This document shows positions 43,334 to 51,800 of a stretch of 55,271 bases of DNA, in pieces (position 1 is the stretch's first letter; each line of letters starts with the position of its first letter). The position numbers and the translations under genes were made by a program. Source of the DNA: Comamonadaceae bacterium (lineage in GTDB: Bacteria; Pseudomonadota; Gammaproteobacteria; Burkholderiales; Burkholderiaceae_C); the NCBI GenBank assembly GCA_947479935.1, contig CANKBG010000017.1, forward strand, positions 1-55,271, in the 5' to 3' direction. The notes beneath the pieces were generated by a model that had not been told where the DNA came from, did no database searches, and saw nothing but the letters and a program-made list of their open reading frames with translations.

Positions 43334-44710
43334 GTGAACTCCTCTCAAACACCCTCATGGACTGAACAATTGCTGGCCTTGCAAGGCCGACCCATTACAA
43401 ACCAAGACCGCCAACGCGCTGCATTGCACTTCATCGATTGGTTAGGCAGTGTGATGCTGGGTCACCACTCTGCTGCTGGTGAAGCCATCAGCCGTTGGGC
43501 TACTGAAGCTTCTAAAGGCGCTTGCTGGACAGTGGGGGGGCTGTACTTGAGCAGTGAGGCCGCTGCAATGTTCAATGGCAGCTTGGGCAATATTTTCGAG
43601 TTGGACGACTTACACCGAGCCGCCATTGTGCACCCAGCGGACACCATCATGGCCTCCTCTCTGGCGGTAGCGCAAAGAGAACAAGTCACACCTCAGGCTT
43701 TTTTGGATGCTGTCGTGCGTGGTTACGAAGTGGCCATCCGAGTTGGTTTACTTGCAGGTACCCGACATTACCAACACTGGTACAGCACAGCCACATGTGG
43801 TGTGTTTGGTGCAGCAACGGCTTGTGCCAGCTTGCTGGAATTGGATGCAGATCAGGCTAAGAATGCCTTGGCCCAAGCTGGCATGCAAGCCAGTGGCGTT
43901 TGGCAATGTCGCTTGGAATCTGGAGTGTCTAAACAACTGGCCACAGGACGCAGTGCGCAATCAGGTGTTTTGTCAGCAGACTTTGCTGCGGCTGGGATGG
44001 AGGGTCCACGCCACATCCTTGAAGGAAGGCATGGTTGGCTGGCTGCAACTGACAGCTTGCCAGAATTAAAGCATGCCATGGCGGCGCTTTCGCCGCCGAC
44101 TGGCACGCCGTGGCTGATTCATGAAGTAAGCTTCAAGCCATGGCCAGCGTGCCGGCATGTTCACCCAGCCATCGCGTGCGCCATAGAAATGCACACAAAA
44201 TTAGCGTCTCTAGATGAGATCGTTCGCATAGAAATTAGCACTTACCAAACGGCCATTGATTTTACCAATCAGCCTCATCCAGTGAACAGCCAACAAGCTC
44301 GCTTTAGCTTGCAACATGGCGTGGCAGTCGCACTACTCAAGGGCGATTTTTGGTTGAATGACACCCAGGCTGAGTCTTTGACCTTGCCACCAGTTGAGAA
44401 CTTGCGCCAGCGTACCCAGGTGAGCACTCACAAACGATGGAATCATGCCTACCCTGCACACTATGGTGCAAGCTTAAGTGTTTGGCTGCGCAATGGTCAA
44501 TGCATTGAAACGAGTGTGTCTGATGCGCCAGGAGACCCAGAAAATCCACTGTCAATTTCAAAAATTCTGAAAAAAAATAAGCGTGTGATGCAGGCTGCAA
44601 AATATTCACAACAATCGATCAAGCCCTTGTTGGCTGCTTGCTCGGATTTGCCACAGGCCTCTTCTATGAATTCGCTCTGGCTGGCATTGCATCATCTTCA
44701 AAAGGCCTAG
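43334..44710 (+). CDS. MmgE/PrpD family protein (second)
   Basis: This 458-residue protein starts with GTG after a GAGG-like stretch. It has the MmgE/PrpD layout: FIDWLGSVMLGH near 32-43, FNGSLGNIFELDDLHRAAIVHPADTIM near 78-104 with acidic and histidine active-site candidates, and FKPWPACRHVHPAIACAIEM near 268-287. Relatives are 2-methylcitrate dehydratase, cis-aconitate decarboxylase and iminodisuccinate epimerase. It differs strongly from the copy at 24766 (ELDDLHR against ELDDGYT). It is last in the amidase operon and convergent with the next unit. Confidence 0.86.
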   Translation: MNSSQTPSWTEQLLALQGRPITNQDRQRAALHFIDWLGSVMLGHHSAAGEAISRWATEASKGACWTVGGLYLSSEAAAMFNGSLGNIFELDDLHRAAIVHPADTIMASSLAVAQREQVTPQAFLDAVVRGYEVAIRVGLLAGTRHYQHWYSTATCGVFGAATACASLLELDADQAKNALAQAGMQASGVWQCRLESGVSKQLATGRSAQSGVLSADFAAAGMEGPRHILEGRHGWLAATDSLPELKHAMAALSPPTGTPWLIHEVSFKPWPACRHVHPAIACAIEMHTKLASLDEIVRIEISTYQTAIDFTNQPHPVNSQQARFSLQHGVAVALLKGDFWLNDTQAESLTLPPVENLRQRTQVSTHKRWNHAYPAHYGASLSVWLRNGQCIETSVSDAPGDPENPLSISKILKKNKRVMQAAKYSQQSIKPLLAACSDLPQASSMNSLWLALHHLQKA

Positions 44711-44758
44711 CCGTTGAAAGCAGCCAGCTGTTCATTTGTCAACATCTTCGGGTCACAC

Positions 44759-45625
44759 TCAAGATTCTGGTGGTAATTTTTCGAGAAATCGCTCAAAAAT
44801 TTCTGTTGTTTCCAGCAAGGCTTGCACGCTAGATGTCCCAGCGGTGATGTTGGATTCTGCAGAAGGAATTAAATTGCAAACTTGCTGGAAGTATGCAAAT
44901 AACATGTCAGATTTACTGCATGTGACCAATGTGGGGACTTGAATCAGCGGTAATTTTTGAGCTTTCGGATAGCTCAAAGCGGCCCTGTAAGATTTTTGAA
45001 ACGTATTTGCTGCTTTAAATACTTCAACCGCTTTGTTGTGCAGGTCGGTGGCAGACGGCAGGCCCGCGGGCCGCCTGTGCTCACTGTCCTTTTTATACCA
45101 AGGCCAGAATAGATAGGCATCCCTAACGAATGCCCACAATTGATGAAATTGAGTGCCATTTTGATCTAACTGAACTGTCGGCAAATAATGGCGTAGCAAG
45201 TCCTCTTGCTCATCTTGTGCATAAAGACCGATACCGTCAATGATCAGACCTCGGACACTTGTCGAATTCTGAATGGCAATTTCACATGCAATGTTGGCAC
45301 CCGTGTGAGATCCCCAAACATCGAAGCGATCAATACCCAATGCTGTGAGTGCCCTGACATGCGCGCGTGCGAAATATGCCAAGTCCGGTTCAGCCCCCCA
45401 AGGCGCACAAGAATCACCATTGCCAAGTGTGTCCAGCGCAATGACACGTCTGTTCATTGCCAAAATTTGAATGAGAGGCTCAAGGGACTTGGCAGAACCC
45501 GGGGAGGCGTGGAACATGACCAGGGGTGGTTGCCCTATTTTTGTATTTCCAGCCTCACGGTAGTGCACTTGTCCTTCATCGATGCTGGTAAAGCCGCGAA
45601 GAATAGAGGGCCATTGTTCTTTCAC
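44759..45625 (-). CDS. Alpha/beta hydrolase with His at the nucleophile elbow
   Basis: This 288-residue alpha/beta hydrolase has FHASPGSAKSLEPL near 39-52 as the oxyanion region and ALDTLGNGDS near 63-72. The nucleophile elbow reads WGSHTGA at 104-110, so the position normally held by Ser, Asp or Cys is His107. A GxHTG elbow recurs in an uncharacterised hydrolase group, so this is unlikely to be a sequencing error. A Ser at 106 is off-position. The stop-start overlap with the acyl-CoA dehydrogenase (ATGA, 45622-45625) shows coupling as the last gene of its operon. Catalysis is therefore unclear. Confidence 0.8.
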   Translation of the reverse strand: MKEQWPSILRGFTSIDEGQVHYREAGNTKIGQPPLVMFHASPGSAKSLEPLIQILAMNRRVIALDTLGNGDSCAPWGAEPDLAYFARAHVRALTALGIDRFDVWGSHTGANIACEIAIQNSTSVRGLIIDGIGLYAQDEQEDLLRHYLPTVQLDQNGTQFHQLWAFVRDAYLFWPWYKKDSEHRRPAGLPSATDLHNKAVEVFKAANTFQKSYRAALSYPKAQKLPLIQVPTLVTCSKSDMLFAYFQQVCNLIPSAESNITAGTSSVQALLETTEIFERFLEKLPPES

Positions 45626-46767
45626 AAACCCATCTCCCTGGCGATCAAGTTGCGTTGAATTTCACTGGTTCCTTCTCCGAAAGTAAACAAGCCAGCATCG
45701 CGCCATAATCTTTGCATGTCACTTTCCATGGCATAGCCCGCGCTGGCCATGATCTGCATACCTTCTTTGGTGACAAATTGAAAAGCTTCACTCGCAACCA
45801 ATTTGGCCTGCGCCGCTTCAAGCCGACAAGGGCGTTGAGTTGCAATCAGCCATGCCAGTTGATACAAGCACAGTCGAGCTTGATTAACGCGAACTTGCAT
45901 GTTGGCAAGCTTGTGTTGTATGGCTTGGAAATTTCCAATAGGCCGTCCAAACTGAGTGCGCTCTTTGGCGTATTGGCAAGCCAGGTCAGTTGCGCGTTGG
46001 GCCTGCCCTACAGAATTGGCGGCTTGGCCTGCTCGGCTAAATTGAAGTGTCGACAGAACATGTTTGAATCCTCGCCCTTCTTCGCCTAACAATGAATTCT
46101 CTGAGACCACAACATCTTGAAAGCCAATGTCCCAAGAAGGCATGCAGTGATGTCCCAACTTTTCAAGGGGCGTCATTTGAATACCCGGTGTTTGGCGTGG
46201 TACCAAAAAAAGTGAAATTCCTTCAGACCCGCGACTGTGAGGCGTTGTTCTACAGGCCACGACCAAATAATCTGACGCCTGTGCGTTGCTGATCCAAATT
46301 TTGCGGCCATTGATGAGCCAACCTTCCGAGATTTTTTGTGCTCGGGTGATCAAGGCGGCCGCATCGGTGCCAGCCTGTGACTCGGTCAATGCCAAGGCAA
46401 ATCTAGCATTTCCTTGAATGAGGCGAGGTAATAAATCCTCACGTTGGGATTCGTTAGCGTACGTCATGAGCGACATGCCACCAAAGCTCACCGTGGTTGC
46501 AAACAATGAAGAGGCAATTCCAGCGTGATAGGCGAGTCTTTCATTGACCAGCGCAACACTTCGCCAATCTTTTTCCATGCCACCGTACTTCGCTGGAAAC
46601 GGAAGGCCCAGCATTCCTAAATCTCCCATCAGGGGCAACAGATGCCATGGCGTTTGGTAGTTCTTGTCTGCTTCCCTGTACGCTTCTGGCGGAAATTCTT
46701 TGGCCATCATGCGATCAATAGAATCAAGCAAAGCGCTGTCGTCTTCAGGGATTTCAAAGTCAATCAT
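45622..46767 (-). CDS. Acyl-CoA dehydrogenase (second)
   Basis: This 381-residue acyl-CoA dehydrogenase has FALALTESQAGTDAAALITRA near 111-131, NGRKIWISNAQASDY near 142-156, and a C-terminal GYAMESDMQRLWRDAGLFTFGEGTSEIQRNLIA-type segment near 345-377. The final GEGTSEIQR motif contains the catalytic-base glutamate position used in short- and medium-chain enzymes. It overlaps the hydrolase gene by four bases. It probably oxidises an acyl-CoA made by the AMP-forming ligase upstream, with ETF as acceptor. Confidence 0.92.
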   Translation of the reverse strand: MIDFEIPEDDSALLDSIDRMMAKEFPPEAYREADKNYQTPWHLLPLMGDLGMLGLPFPAKYGGMEKDWRSVALVNERLAYHAGIASSLFATTVSFGGMSLMTYANESQREDLLPRLIQGNARFALALTESQAGTDAAALITRAQKISEGWLINGRKIWISNAQASDYLVVACRTTPHSRGSEGISLFLVPRQTPGIQMTPLEKLGHHCMPSWDIGFQDVVVSENSLLGEEGRGFKHVLSTLQFSRAGQAANSVGQAQRATDLACQYAKERTQFGRPIGNFQAIQHKLANMQVRVNQARLCLYQLAWLIATQRPCRLEAAQAKLVASEAFQFVTKEGMQIMASAGYAMESDMQRLWRDAGLFTFGEGTSEIQRNLIAREMGL

Positions 46768-46802
46768 GAGGCGTGAGGATTTTGTTTTTTTCAGTCAGGC
46801 GT

Positions 46803-48272
46803 TCAAAGCGGTATCAAGCGACTGCTAAGTTGAGCTTTAATGACTTTGCCTAATGATGTTCGCGGAAACTCGTCAAGTACAAAGATACTTCTTGGAATTT
46901 TGTAAGGGGCGAGTTGATCTTTGCACCATGAAATCAATGTGGCTTCATCGACGCTTGTTTTCAAGGTTACAAAGGCTGCGATTTCTTCATTGAATTCTTT
47001 GGAGCTCCAACCCACGACAGCCGCTTCAATAACGGCTTCATGCGCCATCAGGGTGGCTTCAATTTCTTGTGGGTAAATATTGACACCGCCTCTGATGATC
47101 ATGTCCTTCGACCTGCCAAGAAGGAATAAATATCCTTCTTCGTTCATGGCGCCAAGATCACCAGGGTAGAACCAGCCGTCTTTGAAAGACTCTGAACTGG
47201 CTTCTGGATCAGCATAAAAGCCGTCAGCAACTGCAGGCCCTCTGTATCTAATTTTGCCAGTGGTGTTGTAGGGAAGTCGCTGGTCTTCGATGTCAACGAT
47301 TTGAACTTCAACACTGAGCGCAGGTCGACCGACGGAGGTGCCATAGCGCAATTGATCTGTGGCTGACAGCGTTGTGACACCGCCGCCTTCCGTAGAGCTG
47401 TAGTATTCAAGGAAATTGGGACAAATGTGCGTGCGAATTTGAACGCGGTCATCCTCCGTCAACGCAGAGCCGGAAGAGATCAGCGTTTTCAACGCCTTCA
47501 TGGGTGACAGTGTTTCACTGCTTTCTTCAAGCAGTCGTCTTAGCAAAGTTGGAACCAGAAATAGCACGGTCGATTGAGTGCGTCTAATTTCTTCAGCCAA
47601 CTCTGCGGGTGTGTAGGGGGGTGGACAAAGAACAACAGTTGAACCCGCATACAGAGATGACATTGAAAAAGACCTGCCACCCCCAAAATAAAGGGGCGTT
47701 GCATTGATGTAGCGTTCGCGGCTACCAAGTCCTAATTCGGCCCAGTGCATGTAAAACCGATAGACAAGTTGCTGATGCGTCAGCATGGGGCCTTTGGGTC
47801 TTCCTGTTGTCCCCGAAGACAAGGACATGAGCAGGCCGCGATCACCATCTGCAAACGTCTGAGGAATGTCTGCAGATTGCACGTCTTTCAACCACGAGGC
47901 ATTTGTTTCAACGCAGTTTGCACCTTCAATAAGCTCGTTAGGTTCAACCAAAACGAGTATTGGCTTGAAGTGATCAACCACCCGCTGCTTTTCAAAAGAT
48001 TTCCACCGGCAATCCAGCGGCAGTATGACGGCTCCCGAAAGAGCGACGGCATAAAGTAGTTGCAGATGTTCGATAGAGTCTTGCAGTGCAACGCCCACAA
48101 TGTTCCCAGGCTTGACACCGAGTGTTTTTAAATGCCCAGCACGTTGTCGGACGTTGACATCAAGTGCTTTGTAATCGATCTCTAGCTGGCCATGAACGAT
48201 GGCAATTTGATTGGGTCTTTGTTGGCCATGAAGCGACAACATCTCTGCAATATTAGGTACTCTGGCGCTCAT
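46803..48272 (-). CDS. AMP-forming acyl-CoA synthetase family protein
   Basis: This 489-residue adenylate-forming enzyme has the phosphate-binding loop MSLSSGTTGRPKGPMLTH near 148-165, YYSSTEGGG near 288-296 (A5 region), GDLGAMNEEGYLFLLGRSKDMI near 376-397 and the C-terminal lysine in SLGKVIKAQL near 476-485. It should activate a carboxylic acid to its CoA ester with ATP. It lies 35 bases before the acyl-CoA dehydrogenase in the same unit. The length and motifs match a small fatty/aromatic acid CoA ligase rather than a peptide synthetase domain. Confidence 0.9.
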   Translation of the reverse strand: MSARVPNIAEMLSLHGQQRPNQIAIVHGQLEIDYKALDVNVRQRAGHLKTLGVKPGNIVGVALQDSIEHLQLLYAVALSGAVILPLDCRWKSFEKQRVVDHFKPILVLVEPNELIEGANCVETNASWLKDVQSADIPQTFADGDRGLLMSLSSGTTGRPKGPMLTHQQLVYRFYMHWAELGLGSRERYINATPLYFGGGRSFSMSSLYAGSTVVLCPPPYTPAELAEEIRRTQSTVLFLVPTLLRRLLEESSETLSPMKALKTLISSGSALTEDDRVQIRTHICPNFLEYYSSTEGGGVTTLSATDQLRYGTSVGRPALSVEVQIVDIEDQRLPYNTTGKIRYRGPAVADGFYADPEASSESFKDGWFYPGDLGAMNEEGYLFLLGRSKDMIIRGGVNIYPQEIEATLMAHEAVIEAAVVGWSSKEFNEEIAAFVTLKTSVDEATLISWCKDQLAPYKIPRSIFVLDEFPRTSLGKVIKAQLSSRLIPL

Positions 48273-48283
48273 GACGACCTAAG

Positions 48284-49150
48284 TTAGGGCTTTAATCCAT
48301 AAATGCGCAAAACATTGTCGCGCAGCAATTTTTTCTTTGATGCGGGTTTGAGTTGAAGATTTTCAATTTCGAGGCGCGTTCTCTCAAACTCTAAAACCGG
48401 AAAATCTGTGCCAAAAATAACTTTGTCTTGTCCATAGGAGTTGATGTACTTGACAAACGATTCAGGCCAGTATTTGGGGCTGTGGGCGTCGGTTCCAATG
48501 TAAACATTGGGGTGCTTCCAAGCCATCGCGATCATCTCTTCAGTCCAAGGAATACCGACGTGAATGCCAATGATCTTGAGTTCGGGAAAGTCACACGCAA
48601 CTGCGTCCAAGGTAATAGGACGGCCAACGCTTCGTAACCTGTGTGCTGGGTCATACAGCATCGACTGTCCGACTTGCATCTGAACGGGAATGTTCAATTC
48701 GACACATTTTGCGTAGAACGGATACCACTTCGCATGGTCTGGCGCCAACTCAAACCAGTGAGGGTAAAAGTGAGCACCAATGAATCCGTATTCCTTGACC
48801 GCCTTTTCGAGTTGGCGAACGCCGTCCATGCCTTCGCTGGCATCGAGTCCGGCCAATCCCGAAAATCGATCGGGATATTGATTGACAGCAGCAGCCACCA
48901 TTTCATAGGGGGTGTGGTAGCTTGCCTTGTGCATGATGGGACCAACTTTGGCAGCGATGAGAAAAGATCTTTCAATACCTGCGGCATCCATGCGGCGTAA
49001 CATTTCTTCGTGGCTCACACCTTGAAGGTCTTGTTGTGTGACCTTCATCTTGCCAGCATAAAAAGCGTCTCGGTTTGGCCGAATCGCCAACATTTCGGGC
49101 GTCCACAAATTCACCACCGCATCGATGGCTTGAATATCGTAAGGTTTCAT
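48284..49150 (-). CDS. Amidohydrolase-fold protein (ACMSD/amidohydrolase 2 family)
   Basis: This 288-residue TIM-barrel protein has GAHFYPHWFELAP near 125-137, GIHVGIPWTEEMI near 194-206 and FGTDFPVLEFE near 245-255, the later metal-binding histidine and the Asp of the family. The usual N-terminal metal motif (H-x-H or E-x-H) is replaced by DAVVNLW near 10-16, so the first metal ligands appear missing. Family members are decarboxylases or lactonases of aromatic acids. Gene order suggests it acts on the same compound as the ligase and dehydrogenase downstream. Whether it binds metal is open. Confidence 0.83.
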   Translation of the reverse strand: MKPYDIQAIDAVVNLWTPEMLAIRPNRDAFYAGKMKVTQQDLQGVSHEEMLRRMDAAGIERSFLIAAKVGPIMHKASYHTPYEMVAAAVNQYPDRFSGLAGLDASEGMDGVRQLEKAVKEYGFIGAHFYPHWFELAPDHAKWYPFYAKCVELNIPVQMQVGQSMLYDPAHRLRSVGRPITLDAVACDFPELKIIGIHVGIPWTEEMIAMAWKHPNVYIGTDAHSPKYWPESFVKYINSYGQDKVIFGTDFPVLEFERTRLEIENLQLKPASKKKLLRDNVLRIYGLKP

Positions 49151-49180
49151 TTTTGAAAGGCGATCATTTGAACTGGCTGA

Positions 49181-50173
49181 TCACTCTTTGATGTTGGCAA
49201 CTTTGATCGCATTGACCCATCTGCCCAATTCAGCCTTGATGTATTCGGCAAATGCTTCAGGTGTGGTGGGTGAGGATTCCATACCACCGTCTCGCAGTCG
49301 AGTTGATATTTCTGGCGATCTGAGGATGGCTGTGACCTCCGCATTCAGTCGTTTGATGACATCTGGGGGCGTGTTGGCTGGCGCCATTAAGCCGTACCAG
49401 CCACTGATTTCAAAACCAGGAAGTGTTTCAGCAACGGCAGGTACATCAGGCAAAACACTGGAACGCTTGGCAGTACTGACGGCCAGAGCGCGCATTCTTC
49501 CATCTTGAATCAAGCCCAAAGCACCACTGAGTGTGACGAAGCCTGTGGTAAGAGAGCCGCCTAAGATGTCAGTTTGAATGGTTGCCGACCCTTTGTAGGG
49601 GACATGCAGCATATCGACCTTGGACATGTGCCCCAGCAAGGACCCCGCTAAATGGGTGTTGCTTCCAATACCCACGGAGCCGTAGCTGACCTTGCCTGGG
49701 TTGGCACGCGCATAAGCAAGAAATTCATTCAGGTTTTTAGCCGGAAAGTCACTGCGCACGACAAGAATGGCTGGCCCAGAAGCAATGAGGGTGATGGGGG
49801 CAAAATCTTTAATCGGATCGTAGGATAATTTCTGAGGCAATGATGGGCTGATGGCAATTGGATTAACGTGCGAGAAAAAAAGTGTGTGGCCGTCGGGAGT
49901 GGCTTTTGCTACCGCTGCGGCGCCAATGGTGCCTGTGGCGCCGGCTCTATTCTCGACAATGACGGCTTGACCTAATCGAGCCGACAATTGTTGTGCAATG
50001 GGGCGAATGATGGCATCTGAGGGGCCGCCGGCTGCCCAAGGGTTGACAATGGTGACCGTTTTGCTGGGGTAAGGATCGGCGGCATGAGATGCAACGGAGA
50101 TCAATGACGAAAAGACTAGGACACATTGAATTAAATAATTGGGTGTCCGTGTGGATTTTTTTGAAATGCGCAT
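49181..50173 (-). CDS. Bug-family periplasmic binding protein
   Basis: ATG 50173 (330 residues) is preferred because AAGGG lies six bases upstream and it gives a normal signal peptide (about 1-31, ending SHAAD); the frame opens 40 codons earlier. YPSKTVTIVNPWAAGGPSDAIIRP near 32-55, NRAGATGTIGAAAVAKATPDG near 78-98 and VLPDVPAVAETLPG are Bug features. It shares the NPWAAG loop with the Bug protein at 23725. It is first in the ligase/dehydrogenase unit and presumably binds that pathway's acid. No permease is encoded nearby. Confidence 0.88.
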   Translation of the reverse strand: MRISKKSTRTPNYLIQCVLVFSSLISVASHAADPYPSKTVTIVNPWAAGGPSDAIIRPIAQQLSARLGQAVIVENRAGATGTIGAAAVAKATPDGHTLFFSHVNPIAISPSLPQKLSYDPIKDFAPITLIASGPAILVVRSDFPAKNLNEFLAYARANPGKVSYGSVGIGSNTHLAGSLLGHMSKVDMLHVPYKGSATIQTDILGGSLTTGFVTLSGALGLIQDGRMRALAVSTAKRSSVLPDVPAVAETLPGFEISGWYGLMAPANTPPDVIKRLNAEVTAILRSPEISTRLRDGGMESSPTTPEAFAEYIKAELGRWVNAIKVANIKE

Positions 50174-50335
50174 GTTGGGCCCTTTAGGAGAGTTCGCAGG
50201 GTGCTTTGACAGAATTTGGAAGTGACTGCATTTTCCAAATCTGTGGGACATTGATTCAGCCGCTGTAAAATAACACATGATTATCGAAGTCACAGCAATA
50301 GGTGGGTATTTTTACACCTAATTGACCCAGCCCTT

Positions 50336-50728
50336 TTATTGAGTCGGCTTTGGAGGGCGATGCAGGGCGCAAATCTTATTGCCTGCTGGATCGCGCAGAT
50401 AGGCAAGGTTCAAAGAACCAAATGGCCCTTCTCTGGGTCCTGGTGGATCTTCGCATGTCGTTCCACCATTTGCAATACCTGCAGCGTGAAAAGCGTGCAC
50501 CTGATCTGGCGTTTCAGCAAGAAATCCAATCGTTCCACCATTGGCATGCGTTGCAGGCTGACCATCAATAGGTTTGCTGATTGAGAAAGAACCCTTTGGC
50601 GTGCGGTAAAAATAACGAGTACCGTTATTGAACACGCCTGGTGGAATTCCCAAAGTACTCAAAACAGCGTCATAAAATTTTCTAGAGGCTTCTAGGTCAT
50701 TGGTACCGACCATTACGTGACTGAACAT
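50336..50728 (-). CDS. VOC-family (glyoxalase/bleomycin resistance-like) protein
   Basis: This 130-residue single-domain VOC protein begins MFSHVMVGTNDLEASRKFYD, gives NGTIGFLAETPDQVHAFHAAGIANGG in the second repeat (about 64-89) and ends AYLRDPAGNKICALH near 108-122. Potential metal ligands are His4, His68-region residues and Glu/His near the end. The family includes glyoxalases, dioxygenases and resistance proteins; I cannot assign a substrate. It stands alone between two operons. Confidence 0.82.
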   Translation of the reverse strand: MFSHVMVGTNDLEASRKFYDAVLSTLGIPPGVFNNGTRYFYRTPKGSFSISKPIDGQPATHANGGTIGFLAETPDQVHAFHAAGIANGGTTCEDPPGPREGPFGSLNLAYLRDPAGNKICALHRPPKPTQ

Positions 50729-50763
50729 TGTTTTCCTTTATTGAGTGGTTGAATTCAGCATGG

Positions 50764-50781
50764 CATCTAGCTTACTAGATG
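50764..50781. promoter_or_regulatory. Perfect 7-bp hairpin upstream of the VOC gene
   Basis: CATCTAG and CTAGATG are separated by four bases, 36 bases upstream of the VOC start. There is no U-run on either strand, so an operator or RNA hairpin in the leader is more likely than a terminator. The rest of the gene-free stretch to 51015 is AT-rich and shows nothing else. Confidence 0.35.
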
Positions 50782-51015
50782 TCCAGTATTAACGAAAATA
50801 GTACACCCTTCTTGACTGAAAGGTTTATGCAGGCTCAAAATATGAAAACCAACTATCTCTAATAGGGATTTTTATATTAATTCAAATCAGCCTTAAGAGA
50901 TGTCGGTTCAAGAAGCTGTGCGAATGATCTAAACCACAAAGTAAGCGCGATTACCTAATGAGATGTATCGACTTCCTGTGTGGTTGCGCGTCTCAGTTCC
51001 CGACGTACAGAAAGA

Positions 51016-51264
51016 TCAAAATAGCGGCCCCGATTCATCACCTGCTGCTGCAGGCACGTTTGGCACTAAGTTTAAATAGCGATCAAAGTCGCTCCGGCTT
51101 CCCTTAGCAGCCTCTTGCTTTAAATAGTCCAAAGTCATCACTGAAGCCATCTTCTCTGACACTGCAGCCGCAATGAATTGGTTGACTGAAATTTCATCAC
51201 GCTCGGCAAGTTCCCGTATTTTTTGATGAACAGAATTGGGAAGTCGAACAGTTAATGCTGTCAT
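51016..51264 (-). CDS. Ribbon-helix-helix antitoxin-like protein
   Basis: This 82-residue protein has an N-terminal ribbon-helix-helix domain (MTALTVRLPNSVHQKIRELAERDEISVNQFIAAAV, residues 1-35) and a variable tail that would wrap around a toxin. It starts inside the stop of the PIN gene (ATGA overlap). It is presumably the antitoxin that neutralises the PIN nuclease and represses their shared promoter. The order toxin-then-antitoxin is the reverse of the usual one. Confidence 0.83.
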   Translation of the reverse strand: MTALTVRLPNSVHQKIRELAERDEISVNQFIAAAVSEKMASVMTLDYLKQEAAKGSRSDFDRYLNLVPNVPAAAGDESGPLF

Positions 51265-51683
51265 GATTTACTCCTAAGCAATGTCAAAAATTCTGCCGGC
51301 CTGATGGCATTGACCTTCAGTTCCGGGGCGCGCTTAAAGTCTTTTACGTTGTGTGTAATGATGTACTGACTACCTGAAGCTACAGCACACTCCAAAACCA
51401 TATCGTCATCTGGATCACGTAAAAATGGACGCCACAAAAAGTGTACGTCTTGTAAGTGCGCAATCGAAGCCAAGTAACGTAAAAAGTCATTCGCATTTTC
51501 CGCACTGGCTCCTGGCGGCAAATGTTCAGCCCTAGTCAACACAGATTGCCACTCCGTATAAAGAGCTACTGACAGCGCAATTTCAAACTGTTTGCTAGGC
51601 AGCATTGAGAGCAAACAAAAGCTTGCCCCGTTACGCGACCTCGCTGCAGCGACCAAAACTGACGTATCTAGAATGACTCTCAA
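51261..51683 (-). CDS. PIN-domain nuclease, toxin component
   Basis: This 140-residue PIN protein starts MRVILDTSVLVAA with Asp6, has Glu44 in YTEWQS, acidic DPDDDMVLE at 90-98 (Asp93, Asp94, Glu98), and ends with VKDFKR around Asp115. These are the Mg-binding acidic residues of PIN ribonucleases (COG1569-type toxins). It is the first gene of a two-gene unit with the RHH antitoxin. The unit lies just outside a tRNA-associated scar. Confidence 0.86.
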   Translation of the reverse strand: MRVILDTSVLVAAARSRNGASFCLLSMLPSKQFEIALSVALYTEWQSVLTRAEHLPPGASAENANDFLRYLASIAHLQDVHFLWRPFLRDPDDDMVLECAVASGSQYIITHNVKDFKRAPELKVNAIRPAEFLTLLRSKS

Positions 51684-51762
51684 ATGGTTATGCCTATATG
51701 TTTAGTTGCACAGGAGCAACCAAATTTAACACTTTAGCGATAAAGGTGCAATGACCATAAGC

Positions 51763-51797
51763 AAAAAAGCCACTGACTTCAAAAATCAGTGCTTTTT
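51763..51797 (-). terminator. Rho-independent terminator following the tRNA scar
   Basis: On the minus strand, AAAAAGC + ACTGA-type arm pairs with TCAGTGGC-TTTTT across a 9-base loop: CACTGA (51771-51776) with TCAGTG (51786-51791) and A/T runs outside (one bulged C at 51770). It lies immediately 3' of the half-tRNA in that strand's reading direction, where a tRNA terminator belongs. The A/T runs on both sides make it bidirectional, so it could also end plus-strand transcription. Confidence 0.65.
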
Positions 51798-51800
51798 AAG

